This document shows, piece after piece, positions 45,835 through 55,796 of a stretch of DNA of 64,000 nt. This DNA comes from LMUY01 sp965276785 (GTDB lineage: Bacteria > Pseudomonadota > Alphaproteobacteria > Acetobacterales > Acetobacteraceae). The notes under the pieces are model-generated. The model was not told where the DNA came from. It saw only the letters and a program-made list of their open reading frames with translations, and did not search any database. The position numbers and the translations under genes are program-made. The stretch covers positions 1,550,001-1,614,000 of the forward strand of contig OZ255629.1 of assembly GCA_965276785.1 (NCBI GenBank), read 5' to 3'. Numbering within the stretch: position 1 is the first letter of the stretch; the number at the start of each line of letters is the position of its first letter.

Positions 45835-48800
45835 CGACGAGGTCAACAAGCCCGCGGGACGCTACGCGCTGGCGATGGCGGGCAACGCCAACGTGCAGTA
45901 TCTGCTCCCCGCGGACGGGGGATGGCGGGGATTGGCCAAGTATCTCCATCGCATCCAGGCGGCCGTCTACGACCTGATGTTCGGCCACTCCGCCCTGGTG
46001 TCAGAGGTGCGCAGCCTGGTCGACGCTGACTTCCCCGATGCGGCCGAGCGGCCTCGCGCCATCATCGGCATCTCGCTGGTGACGCAGGCCCGGCTGCGCA
46101 ACGGCGGCCAGGGTGGCCAGCTCTGCCTCGCCTCGCGCATCGACGTCAGGACCGGGCGGACAACTGCGCGGATCGGCTGGTTCGAGGGGACCATGCAGTG
46201 GTCCCCGAACTGGATACCATTCTTTGAGGCGATGAAGCACATCGCCAGCCGCAACGCCGCGGGAATCGGACAAACCATCGACGTGCGCCGACGCTCCTAC
46301 CAGTCCTTTGTCGACGAGGTGATCGGCGCGGCCGTTGCCGCTGGCGACCGGCCCCTGGTCATGCTCGATGCGACGAGCGCCGCGGAGCTTTGGCCATGGC
46401 TAACCGATGTCAACATTGGTGGGCCGCCGGTGATCGGTCCCGAGAACATCGACAAGTCACAGGATTGGGCCACGGCGCGACTGGTCCGCATCCGCCGCGA
46501 CCGTGCTGGCCGGGTGCTCGAGCGGGCGACCGTGCGCTACGAGATCTTTGACGGCGAGCGGGGCGAGTTCGGCGCGGAGAGGATACGCTACTGCCCGACT
46601 GCGATCGCCAAGACGGTCGAGTTGCCGCATAAATCGTCCGGCAACGCCCGCCATTACTGGATCACCGGCGGCTACTTCCAGGCGACGATGCCGCGCGGGC
46701 TGAGCGTCTATCGCAACCTGCACACCTTCTTCCCGGTCGCCAAGGTCAGGGGGCTGAAGGCCCCCGTGCCCCGGAGCGACCGGCCGGTGTTCACCGAGGT
46801 CGCTATGGACATCTCAGAAGAGCCATACCGCGTGCCGAACGCGCTCGACGTCACCGTGGCGTTCGCGCCGCCGAACGACGATCGCGCCGCCATCGCGCAC
46901 CTCGTATCCAGCCTGCGCTGCGGCTACGGCCATTCCCGCCTCGAAACCACTCTGCCTGCGCCGCTGTTCTTCGAGACCAAGGCACGGGACTACATGGCCC
47001 GCTTCGCGATCGACGAGCTGGACGCCGATGAGGCGGAGGGAGCGCCGCCGGGCATCGAGTCCGCAGTCGATATCGTCGAGGAGGCCGAGGTAGACCAGCC
47101 TCAGAGCGACGAGGAGGAGCTCCTCGACGGATTGGAGGCCGAGGGAATCGCCGAGGCCGCGCTGACTCCGCCCAGCGTGGATGGCTCCCCGGCACTGGCG
47201 GGTGACGCGCTGCGTTCGCCGGAGGAGGAGCCGTCGGCGCTCACCCTGCTGCGCCCCTGGTCGCGTCTGCTGCGGCCATCCCTGAACGTGACCCTGGTCG
47301 ACAGCACGGCCTTGAGCAGCCTCGGAATGGGGTTGGGCGATAGTGGTAGGTTCGAGCTTCCCGAGGAGACCGAGACGTGGGAGCAGAGGAACGCGGCCGC
47401 CGAAAAGCGGACAGTGGTTGCGGCGGAGCACGTGGAGGCAAGCATGCAACAAGTCGGGCGAAATTCGCGTTGGTTAGAGGCCTTGAAGTCGGCGATCGTG
47501 CCAGTGCCATCCTTCGTCGATGTCGACTGGCTCCTCAGCGTGTCGAGCCTGCCGAGTAACAACCACGTCCTAAAGGAAATCCACCGTCGCAGGTCGATCA
47601 TCCAGGATCTGTCAGGCTACGAGTGGCCGCAGGAGCGGCCCTTCGGTCTGGACGCCGCGGCAGCCATCGTCGGCGGCTTGCACCATCCGCTCGCCTTCAG
47701 CATCACCGCCAACCTCGCATTAATCTACAAGCGGCACAAGTTCCACCCCTACAGCATCCTCCGCAACCGGCTGCATGCCTACCGGTTGCACGAGGATCTC
47801 GGCATACCGGGCCATCGTCCGGTGAAGCGGCCGACCGCCCGCAAAGCCCCTGAGATGGTCAGGCTGCTGGTCGAGAACGGGCATCGGCAGGACGCGCTGT
47901 CGCTGGCCTATCTCGAGACCCTCATCAAGGGCTGGAGGAAGGAGATGGCCGACGCGGTCCAAGGCTACCGCTTGGAAGAGCTCGATGCGGTAATGGCCGC
48001 GATGCGCGCGGTGGGTGAGAATGCCGACGGCCGCAACCAGGCTTTCCAGGCCACGTGGTCCGCCTTCCACGGAGCCTCCGGCGCGCTGCCAGCTCCTGAC
48101 GCGGAAACGGCCGCGAGGGCGGAGGACGAGATGGACGAGCCCAATGACGAGGGCGAGGACGGCTGCGAGGGTGAGCGTGCGGCCGACGTCGAGACGCGCG
48201 GCTCCGAGTCCGCTGCGGCCATCTGCGAGGTCGCCTGGAGGGACGATTGGAGCACGTGGGAGCTCGCGCCTTCCGGGGGAGGAGCTGGGGCGGATCAGCC
48301 GGTCGCGGAGAGCGCTGCCGCTCTGGCAGTCGCCGGGCAGGACGCCGATCCCGCCGCCGCCCGGGCGTCATGGCGGCGGGCGTTGGAGCTCGTAGCGCAG
48401 ACGGCACTCGAAGTCGCGGAGGCCGAGCCGGGCGAGCAAATCCTGCTCGGCATCCTGGCTCCATTCCGGCAAGCCCGGGCGGCGATGGTCCGCTGGCAGG
48501 AGGCCCAGCCGCGCCTAGTCGACGCGGAGCTGCTGATCAACCGCTGCCATTCGGTTGCCGTCCAGCTCGCCGCCCTGCTCAGGCCGCAGGGGTTCGAGCC
48601 GCCAAGGAGCTTGGCAGGCTTGGCCCACTCAATGCGGGTAAATCCAGAGACGCACGATGCGGTCGGTGAGCTGATCGCCAAAGCCGAGGCGGGACTGGCC
48701 GAGGCCCAGGCGGCGCATGCCACCTTCAATGAGCGCAGCGGCCCCAACCGGGAAATGCTTTTCGAAAGGTGGGACGAGCTGGCCGAGATCAAGGGCAGCG

Positions 48801-51800
48801 CCGATGGGGCGGCGCGGAAGGCGGCCGAACGGCTCGACAGCGCAGGGGCGCTGCTCGCCACTGCGACTGCGCGCTTGGCTACCGCGCCGTTCGGACCGGC
48901 AGCGGAACGCCGCGTGGAGCTGTCTGCGGGGCCGCTGGGCTCCGACAGGATTGGCGAAGCCGACCTGGCCGGGACGCCCACAGTCGCCGAGGCCGGGGCA
49001 CCAACCGACCTCGCGCCCACGCCTGTCCAGGCGGAGGCGGAGTCTGCCCCACATATTGCGGTCGAGCAGGAGGACGACCCCGGCTTCGAAATGATCGAGG
49101 AGGTCGCGGCTGGCGCGCCGGAGCATCCGGACGCTGCCCTGTCGGCATGCGATTCTGGAGTGGGGCTGGTCGGAGAGGAGCCGTCAAGGAAAGGCTTCGA
49201 GGACGTCCCGGACATCATCGAGGCCGACCCGTTGATGACCGCCGCGGTCGCCAAGATCTCCGAACTCGTGGCGGCGCAAGCCTTCGGGGCGGCCTATCAG
49301 CTTAGGCGAGCGGCCGACGGGGTGTTTCCGGCCATGGCGGACGCGCCGTTCTCGGCTGCCGAGCTGCGGCTGGCGGCCATGGCCGGACATATCGGCCATG
49401 TGGCGATGCAGGGCAGCCCGCTGCTCGAGCGCGTCGTCTCGACGGCGATCGCGACCGTCGCCGAGAGCCTGGACGACGATGAGGCAATGCTCGCGCGGCG
49501 GATCATACTGTCGGCAGCCTGCGCGGAACTCGCCATGTTCCATCCAAGCCTGCCTGCCGCGTTCGGCCCGGCCGCGATCGAGGACACCCCGGTAGAGCTG
49601 AGCGAGGCGTTCCGCGACCTGCGCGCCGCAGTGACGGAAGGGGCACGCTTCGGCTTCATCACTCCCGCGCTGCTGCGCACGGCGGGCGAGAAGAAGCAGG
49701 ACGACCGCTATGTAGAGGCGTCCCGCCGGGCGGTGCTCGACAACATCGACGCTTTCGCCAAAATGCACTTCAACTGGGCACCCGCGAACCGCATCCGCAC
49801 GCACCTGCATTTGCATAACGGCGTGCTCGGCCAGTATCGCGCGCGTGTCGAGGCGAATGACGTGGCGACGGTGCGCACCTTCGCCGAGACATATCGTGAC
49901 CGCAGCGCCGTCATGGCATTGGCCGAGAAGATCGATGCGAGCCTGACCTTCAAGCCCAAGCCGCTCGACGGCGCGGCGCGCGAGCGGCTGCTGTCGGCGT
50001 TCGAGGATCTCGCAGCGCTGTCGGCGGAGTACGTCGACGTCGTCGACGCGCTCTCCTCGGCCAAAAGCTTGCAGCACAAGAATGCTGTGCAGCGCGTCGC
50101 CCAGGCGGTCAGCGCCGGGGCCGAGAAGGCTATCCACGCGCTCGAACTGTTCGGCACCCACTCCCGTCCGCTTCCGGCGGCCGCCTGCACCTTCGCCATT
50201 CGCGCCCTTAGCCGTCTCAAGGACGCCGCCGACGGCCGCTTCGCCGCGGTCGGCATCCACGACCACCAGCTCGCGGTTTACGGGCCGCTGCTCTGGCTGC
50301 CGAACCTGCACTACGGGACAAGCTGGCTGCCGTCGCCTTACCGGCCCGAGGGCGTCGTAAACGCCATGCTCGACCTGGCGGCACCATCGGCGGCCGAGGT
50401 CCTAGGCGACGAAGCCTTCCGCGAGGCCGTGCGGGCGCGCGTCGCCGAGGGCTCTTTTATCGCGGCGCGCCTGCTAATCCAGGCGAGCGGGTTCTACGGC
50501 ATCGACGAGGGCACGCGCGCGCAAATGGCCGACCACTGCGACGCCAATCTCGGCTCCTGGCGCTCCGACCTCAAGGACAGCCTGGACGACACGCGACGCA
50601 TGATCGACAAGGTCCAGCGCATGGGCAGCCTGGTCCGCATCGACCAGGCCAGCGCCATCTTCTCCGTGCTGGACCGCATCAGCCCGGACTCGCTGCCCTT
50701 GGAGGTGTCGCTAGAGGCCAGGACCGAGGAGGTCGAGCCCGAGCAGATCCTCGACTTCGGCTCGGCGCGCGACCAAATCCAGGACGCGCGGGACCGCGTC
50801 AACGGTCTGCTCGACGGCCCCCGAAAGGTGCTGCTCGACAAGCTGCACGCCTGCGAGGGCAGGGCGCGAGAAGCCGACATCGCCAAGGTGCGCGAGCTTA
50901 TCTACGCGCATGACGACCTGGTCACGGCGGGCGAATACGTGGGCTTCCTCGAGGAGGGCGACGGGCTGCCTGAGCGCGTCTCCGCCACCAACCGGCGCTT
51001 CCACGCCTTCTTCCCGGCGGTGCCCGACGCCGTAGCCAAGCTGGGCAAAGCCAGCCTGGAGGAAGTCCGGCGCGCCATCGAGACGGGCGCCGACCTGCCA
51101 AGCCTGCCGTATTCGCGCATCCCGGTCCCGTCGCGCCAGGAGGCGATCGAGCGCCTCGAAGTCTGGCGCGACCTGCGCCGCCGGGTCGAGCACGGCGCCC
51201 AGGCCCACATGGTGCAGCCCCTGCTCGCCAGCCTATTCACGGCCGCCCGCATGTCGCCGGAGGTGCTGTCGCCCGCGATGAACGGACCGAAGCTGCCGCC
51301 CAAGACCTACGTGGCGGAAATGCGGCTCAGCCTGCCCGAGGATAAGGCGAGCCACCTGCTGCCCGACTTCGGCAGTCTAGTCGGGTTCAACTACCGGATC
51401 GCGGTGGCGCCGCGGCTGGCGAGCGAGGGCGAAATGGCGTCGCTGTGCCGCGAGGCGGGCACCTATGGCACGATCGTGCTGGTGACGTCGGTGATTGACG
51501 CGGAGCGGCGGCGCCAGCTCCAGGCGTCCTGCCTCGAGCACAACCGGCGCGTCCTGGTGCTCGACGAGGCGGTCCTGCTCTATGCGCTGAGCGAGCCGGA
51601 GTTCCGGCCTCTCACCCTCATCGAGTGCGCGCAGCCGTTCTCGTTCGCGGCGCCCTACAAGGATTACGGCAACTCGCCGGTGCCGCCCGAGATGTTCTTC
51701 GGCCGCGAGACCGAGGTCCGCAAGATCGTGGACCGCATGGGGAGCTGCGTAGTCTATGGCGGCCGCAGGCTCGGCAAGACGGCACTACTGCGCCACATCC

Positions 51801-53830
51801 GCGCGCGGCATTCGGATGCCGAGCACGGCGGCAGCACAGCGGTGGGCTACGCCAACATCCGCGACGTCGGCGCGGTCCAGAACCGAATCTGGGAAGCCGC
51901 CTCGCGCGACCTGACCTCCATCTTCCCGGCGCCGGTCCGGACGGCGTCCGAGTTCCGTACCGGCATCGACAAGTGGCTCGACGAGGACAGCAAGCGGCGC
52001 GTTCTGCTGCTGCTCGACGAGGCCGACCAGTTCATCGAGGGCGACTCGAAGCAGAAGCAGCAGTTCCAGGAATTCGTCGCGTTGCAAGGACTGATGGACA
52101 ACAGCTTCCGACGCTTCAAGGTGGTGCTGGCCGGGCTGCACAACGTCACGCGGATCGTTCGCACCGAGAACTCGCCGCTCAAGCAGATCGCCTCCGATCC
52201 GCAGCGCATCGGGCCGTTGATGGACAAGGAGCTGCCGGACGCCGAACGCCTGGTGACCAGGCCGCTGTCGGCCCTGGGCTACGAATTCAAGAATCGCAGC
52301 GACGTCTGGCGCATCCTGTCGCACTGTAACTACTATCCGGTGCTGGTGCAGACCTTCTGCGCGGGCCTGCTGTCGAGCCTGATGGAGGCAACGATCCGCC
52401 GTCCGCGCGGTGCCGCCGAGATCACAGATCGTCAGGTGCGCGAGGCGATCGAGAATGTATCCATCCGCAAGGAAATCGAGGAGAAGTTCGCCTACACCAT
52501 CCGCGAGATCGATCCACGCTACGAGCTTATCACCTGTATCGTAGCCGAGCAGGTCCTGCGCGACACCCAGTCCGGGCGTGCCGACGAGGGCATGACGGCC
52601 GTAGAGGTGCTGGACGGCGCCGCCACCTGGTGGCGAGTGGCGTTCGACCATCCGAATTCGCTCGAGGCGATCAAGGACCTGCTCGACGAGATGGTCGGCT
52701 TGGGGGTGCTACGGCAGACGCCGACCGGGGCCTGGGCGCTGCGCTCGCACGCCATCCTGCGCCTGCTCGGCGACGAGGACCACGTGACCACGCGCCTGCT
52801 CAGCTTTGAGAAACGTCCGGTACCTCCAGCGTTCGATCCGCGGTCGATGCGCAAGACGCTGACGCTGTCCAAGGAGGAGCCGAACTACCCATGTCCGCTG
52901 ACCTGGGGCCAGGAGCACGACCTGGTGGCGGGCGGCCACGCGATGTCCGTGGTGTTTGGCAGCGCCTTGGCGGACGTGGCCTATGTCGCGGATGCGCTGC
53001 GCGGCGCCGAGACCATGTCGACGGACGGCGTCAAGACCGTGGTGACGGTGCGCCACTTCCCGGACTTCGCCAGCTTCGGCGAGGCGCTCAAGGCAATCGC
53101 TCGCGCGCCCACGCCGACCATTCTTGTGGTCGACCCCCGCTCAAAGTGGGATTTTGGCTGGGTTGACCTAGCCAGCAAGCAGCGCGGCATTAAGGAAGCG
53201 ATTGGGAAGCGGCAGCGCCTCGTCAAGGAGGGGATCGTCGGCATCGTCTTCGTGGGCGGTGCCGAGCACGCGTTGGGCTGGGTGCGCGACCGCCGGACAT
53301 CCAAGCTGCCGGGGGTCCAGGTGGTCTCGCTGCAACCCTGGGCGGACGCCTACCTCGACCACAAGCTCGGCGAGGTCAACCTGCCGCCAGACCGATTCGC
53401 CCCCGACATCCGTCGCATTACAGGCGGCTACAACCGGCTGATGGCGCAGGTGTTCACTGGCTTCACCGGCCACAACCACGACCGCTTCGCCAAGCATCTG
53501 AAACAGTTGGAGGGCCGCTTCGCCAAGATGCCGGATCTGCTGACTGAGGTCGGCTTGGCGTCTCCGCTAGCCGAGCTGTTCGGCCGCTTCGCCGACTGGG
53601 CGGACGCAAACGGCCGCATCGGAACCGAGGAGATCCGGGACGGCGTCGCCGACGGCCTGCGCGCGCTCGACCTTACAGCCGCCCAGGCGATCCGGTTTGG
53701 CGTCGCCAAGGGACTGCTAGAGCCGGTAGCGGCCCGTCCCGGCGAGAACCCGGAGCATCGCGCCTACTCCATCCTGCCGCTTGTGCTGATGGCTCTAAAG
53801 CAGCGGCACAGCCAGCTCGAGGTGGCCTGA
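45608..53830 (+). CDS. 2740-residue protein: pPIWI-RE RNase H-like domain joined to a giant STAND-like ATPase
   Basis: Residues 1-470 are the C-terminal half of a pPIWI-RE protein: IIGISLVTQARLRNG, LVMLDATSAAELWPWLTD, ARLVRIRRD, HYWITGGYFQATMPRGLSVY and a final LRCGYGHSRLETTLPAPLFF. The X and most of the MID regions are missing. An acidic linker (470-560) follows, then about 1450 mostly helical residues with no family recognised. From about 2015 there is an ATPase: MFFGRETEVRKIV, Walker A VVYGGRRLGKTALLRHI near 2050, Walker B VLLLLDEADQFIEG near 2133, and a later winged-helix-like part. The frame is open from 45557; TGA at 45554-45556 lies in the same frame, so entry from upstream needs a shift. 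It overlaps the next gene by one base (TGATG). Confidence 0.7.
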   Translation: MVERQLPRDVHGPRADLPEADKKARQRFSARVEAWRELAADLRSHYEGCHALVQADESYDRKGGTEGKKSAGRSHDDEVNKPAGRYALAMAGNANVQYLLPADGGWRGLAKYLHRIQAAVYDLMFGHSALVSEVRSLVDADFPDAAERPRAIIGISLVTQARLRNGGQGGQLCLASRIDVRTGRTTARIGWFEGTMQWSPNWIPFFEAMKHIASRNAAGIGQTIDVRRRSYQSFVDEVIGAAVAAGDRPLVMLDATSAAELWPWLTDVNIGGPPVIGPENIDKSQDWATARLVRIRRDRAGRVLERATVRYEIFDGERGEFGAERIRYCPTAIAKTVELPHKSSGNARHYWITGGYFQATMPRGLSVYRNLHTFFPVAKVRGLKAPVPRSDRPVFTEVAMDISEEPYRVPNALDVTVAFAPPNDDRAAIAHLVSSLRCGYGHSRLETTLPAPLFFETKARDYMARFAIDELDADEAEGAPPGIESAVDIVEEAEVDQPQSDEEELLDGLEAEGIAEAALTPPSVDGSPALAGDALRSPEEEPSALTLLRPWSRLLRPSLNVTLVDSTALSSLGMGLGDSGRFELPEETETWEQRNAAAEKRTVVAAEHVEASMQQVGRNSRWLEALKSAIVPVPSFVDVDWLLSVSSLPSNNHVLKEIHRRRSIIQDLSGYEWPQERPFGLDAAAAIVGGLHHPLAFSITANLALIYKRHKFHPYSILRNRLHAYRLHEDLGIPGHRPVKRPTARKAPEMVRLLVENGHRQDALSLAYLETLIKGWRKEMADAVQGYRLEELDAVMAAMRAVGENADGRNQAFQATWSAFHGASGALPAPDAETAARAEDEMDEPNDEGEDGCEGERAADVETRGSESAAAICEVAWRDDWSTWELAPSGGGAGADQPVAESAAALAVAGQDADPAAARASWRRALELVAQTALEVAEAEPGEQILLGILAPFRQARAAMVRWQEAQPRLVDAELLINRCHSVAVQLAALLRPQGFEPPRSLAGLAHSMRVNPETHDAVGELIAKAEAGLAEAQAAHATFNERSGPNREMLFERWDELAEIKGSADGAARKAAERLDSAGALLATATARLATAPFGPAAERRVELSAGPLGSDRIGEADLAGTPTVAEAGAPTDLAPTPVQAEAESAPHIAVEQEDDPGFEMIEEVAAGAPEHPDAALSACDSGVGLVGEEPSRKGFEDVPDIIEADPLMTAAVAKISELVAAQAFGAAYQLRRAADGVFPAMADAPFSAAELRLAAMAGHIGHVAMQGSPLLERVVSTAIATVAESLDDDEAMLARRIILSAACAELAMFHPSLPAAFGPAAIEDTPVELSEAFRDLRAAVTEGARFGFITPALLRTAGEKKQDDRYVEASRRAVLDNIDAFAKMHFNWAPANRIRTHLHLHNGVLGQYRARVEANDVATVRTFAETYRDRSAVMALAEKIDASLTFKPKPLDGAARERLLSAFEDLAALSAEYVDVVDALSSAKSLQHKNAVQRVAQAVSAGAEKAIHALELFGTHSRPLPAAACTFAIRALSRLKDAADGRFAAVGIHDHQLAVYGPLLWLPNLHYGTSWLPSPYRPEGVVNAMLDLAAPSAAEVLGDEAFREAVRARVAEGSFIAARLLIQASGFYGIDEGTRAQMADHCDANLGSWRSDLKDSLDDTRRMIDKVQRMGSLVRIDQASAIFSVLDRISPDSLPLEVSLEARTEEVEPEQILDFGSARDQIQDARDRVNGLLDGPRKVLLDKLHACEGRAREADIAKVRELIYAHDDLVTAGEYVGFLEEGDGLPERVSATNRRFHAFFPAVPDAVAKLGKASLEEVRRAIETGADLPSLPYSRIPVPSRQEAIERLEVWRDLRRRVEHGAQAHMVQPLLASLFTAARMSPEVLSPAMNGPKLPPKTYVAEMRLSLPEDKASHLLPDFGSLVGFNYRIAVAPRLASEGEMASLCREAGTYGTIVLVTSVIDAERRRQLQASCLEHNRRVLVLDEAVLLYALSEPEFRPLTLIECAQPFSFAAPYKDYGNSPVPPEMFFGRETEVRKIVDRMGSCVVYGGRRLGKTALLRHIRARHSDAEHGGSTAVGYANIRDVGAVQNRIWEAASRDLTSIFPAPVRTASEFRTGIDKWLDEDSKRRVLLLLDEADQFIEGDSKQKQQFQEFVALQGLMDNSFRRFKVVLAGLHNVTRIVRTENSPLKQIASDPQRIGPLMDKELPDAERLVTRPLSALGYEFKNRSDVWRILSHCNYYPVLVQTFCAGLLSSLMEATIRRPRGAAEITDRQVREAIENVSIRKEIEEKFAYTIREIDPRYELITCIVAEQVLRDTQSGRADEGMTAVEVLDGAATWWRVAFDHPNSLEAIKDLLDEMVGLGVLRQTPTGAWALRSHAILRLLGDEDHVTTRLLSFEKRPVPPAFDPRSMRKTLTLSKEEPNYPCPLTWGQEHDLVAGGHAMSVVFGSALADVAYVADALRGAETMSTDGVKTVVTVRHFPDFASFGEALKAIARAPTPTILVVDPRSKWDFGWVDLASKQRGIKEAIGKRQRLVKEGIVGIVFVGGAEHALGWVRDRRTSKLPGVQVVSLQPWADAYLDHKLGEVNLPPDRFAPDIRRITGGYNRLMAQVFTGFTGHNHDRFAKHLKQLEGRFAKMPDLLTEVGLASPLAELFGRFADWADANGRIGTEEIRDGVADGLRALDLTAAQAIRFGVAKGLLEPVAARPGENPEHRAYSILPLVLMALKQRHSQLEVA

Positions 53831-55497
53831 TGCCGGGCAGCCTGCTACGGCTCGGCACCTCCTGGTGGCGGCTGCCAGGCCCTGACCGCTTCCTCCAAAG
53901 GGTCGTAGCGGCGGCGAACAAACCCTCGGGAGTTGTCGGCCTGTTGCTGCCCAGCCCGGAGCCGGAGGGATGGCTCGAGGCCGTGCGGGAGCGGGTGGAC
54001 AAGCAGGCCTCCTCGCAACCGATCGCCGTCGACGTCTCGGCCGGGCTGCGCGGGCGCTCGCCTGTGCGCATCCTCGCGGCGGCCGCGGGTCTGGAGACGT
54101 CAGGCCTGCGGGTGATCCAGCAGTTCGTGGACGAGCCCGCGCTCAGCGACGCCGTCTTCGTGGTGCATGGGGGGGCCGCGGCCGATTGGCGCGACTGGAG
54201 CCTGTTTTTGCGCGCCTTTCGCGCCGACCGAGCACGGGTCGAGCGCGCGGGCGCTCCGACGATCGTGTTCGCCATCCATCCGGCCGTTGCGCCCGACGAC
54301 GTGCGAGCCGCGCTGGGCGGCGCCCCGGTGCGGTGGTCCGGCGTCGTGTCGCGGCTAGACACGCGGCTGTTCGTGGAGGCCGTGGGCGGACGCCAGGACG
54401 ACGATCTGGTCGGCCGGGTCGCGATGGAGACAGTGGTGGAGCTGGCCGGGTGGGATCGGACGATGGCCGAGGCGCTGACCCGTCTTCCCATCCGCGACCA
54501 GTTGGAGCCGCTTGCTTACCTCGCCGAACATGCAGTTTCCTTCGCAGGCCTTACGCCGAGCTGGGGGAACGGGCTGGTCGACCTCTGGGACGGCCAGCCG
54601 CATGTCAGTTCGCTGGCGCTGATCGCCGCTGGCGACAAGACGACGCTAGACGCGCGCCTGTGGAGCGCCCGTGTGCGTGTCGTCTTCCCCTTCCTTAACA
54701 CCGTGCGCATGGCATTTGCGGCACGCTACGAGGATGCGCTTCGTGCCCGGCTGCCAATCGTCAAGACCTACAACGACCGGCAATTTGTCTACGACGACCC
54801 ATACCGGCTCGAGATCTTCGACCTCAAGAACACCCTCGAGCAGCTCATAACCCACGAGGAGGCGCTGCTGCTAGACGACTGTCTAAAGCTGCGCCGCGCG
54901 ATGGCCCATGCCGACCCGGGCGAGGCCTTCCGCATCGTCCGGGTCTCGGAGCGGTGGGAAAAGCTTGAGCCCGACTTCCCAGCCGCCAGCACGGGCTGGG
55001 ACTGGCCCCGCTGCGGGCAGTCGATGGTAATGTTGGTTGGGCCGTCCTGCGCGGGCAAGTCGACTTACGCCCAGGCGCACTACGACCCGGCCGACATTGT
55101 CTCCTCCGACGCGATCCGCGAAGAAATCTTCGGCAGCCGGGAGGCGGCGGGCGATCAGACGCCGATATTCGAGCGGCTGCGCTCTGAAGTCCGAACCCGG
55201 CTCGCCTCTGGGCGGCGCGTTGTGGTAGACGCCACCCACATCAAGGCGGCGGACCGGCTGGCGACCGCGCGGCTGATGCCCGCTGACCTGCCGATCGAAT
55301 ACGTGGTGCTGGACCGTTCCCACCATGAGAAGGTCGCGAACGCGGGCTGGCGCGCCGGACGTCCTGGTCTCCTGGAGAGCCATGCGGCTGCGTTTAAGGC
55401 TAACCTCAATGAAATTCTGGCCGGAGACGGTCTCCCGAACGTCCAAGTAACTGCACTGCTACCCGCGCCAGAGGTGCAGGGGGCCGAGGCCGCCTGA
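53830..55497 (+). CDS. protein with C-terminal polynucleotide-kinase-like domain
   Basis: 555 residues. ATG overlaps the giant gene's stop, so they are coupled. The N-terminal 390 residues are unassigned. From about 395 there is a T4-Pnk/AAA_33-type kinase: Walker A VMLVGPSCAGKSTYAQAHY near 400, SSDAIREEIFG, then RRVVVDATHIKAADRLATARL. Such domains phosphorylate 5'-OH ends of RNA or DNA. Together with the PIWI and ATPase part it suggests a system that handles nucleic-acid ends. The Rnl1-like ligase at 39310-40443 on the same transposon could be a partner. Confidence 0.75.
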   Translation: MPGSLLRLGTSWWRLPGPDRFLQRVVAAANKPSGVVGLLLPSPEPEGWLEAVRERVDKQASSQPIAVDVSAGLRGRSPVRILAAAAGLETSGLRVIQQFVDEPALSDAVFVVHGGAAADWRDWSLFLRAFRADRARVERAGAPTIVFAIHPAVAPDDVRAALGGAPVRWSGVVSRLDTRLFVEAVGGRQDDDLVGRVAMETVVELAGWDRTMAEALTRLPIRDQLEPLAYLAEHAVSFAGLTPSWGNGLVDLWDGQPHVSSLALIAAGDKTTLDARLWSARVRVVFPFLNTVRMAFAARYEDALRARLPIVKTYNDRQFVYDDPYRLEIFDLKNTLEQLITHEEALLLDDCLKLRRAMAHADPGEAFRIVRVSERWEKLEPDFPAASTGWDWPRCGQSMVMLVGPSCAGKSTYAQAHYDPADIVSSDAIREEIFGSREAAGDQTPIFERLRSEVRTRLASGRRVVVDATHIKAADRLATARLMPADLPIEYVVLDRSHHEKVANAGWRAGRPGLLESHAAAFKANLNEILAGDGLPNVQVTALLPAPEVQGAEAA

Positions 55498-55499
55498 CG

Positions 55500-55796
55500 T
55501 TGATCCGTCCAGCCAAGGTGCGATCACGCTGGAAGGCCAAAACGCCGGGCGAGATCGCCAAGGAGCGGCAGGGCTGTGAGAATGCCGCTCGGCAGAAATC
55601 CTTCACAGCCCGTGAGCTCGTGGCGCTCAAGCCCTGTCCATACGCTTTCCGCTACGACTGGACCGACGCCGAGGGCGTGACCCACAAGGCCACCTGCGAC
55701 GATTGGGAGACGGCGGCTATCGCGCGAGCAGAACGGGCGCTGAATCGAGCAATCGTTCGTAGAGAGCTCGACGCTCAGCGGTCAAGATTTCACTAA
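55500..55796 (+). CDS. small hypothetical protein at the end of the pPIWI/STAND operon
   Basis: 98 residues from TTG 55500, two bases after the kinase stop. The sequence is basic at the start (IRPAKVRSRWKAKTPGEIAKE), with a Cys pair (CENAARQ, KPCPYAFRYDW, TCDDWE) and a helical end (AAIARAERALNRAIVRREL). The spacing suggests it belongs to the same transcript. No family recognised. Its 3' end overlaps the remnant of a phosphotransferase gene on the other strand. Confidence 0.5.
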   Translation: MIRPAKVRSRWKAKTPGEIAKERQGCENAARQKSFTARELVALKPCPYAFRYDWTDAEGVTHKATCDDWETAAIARAERALNRAIVRRELDAQRSRFH

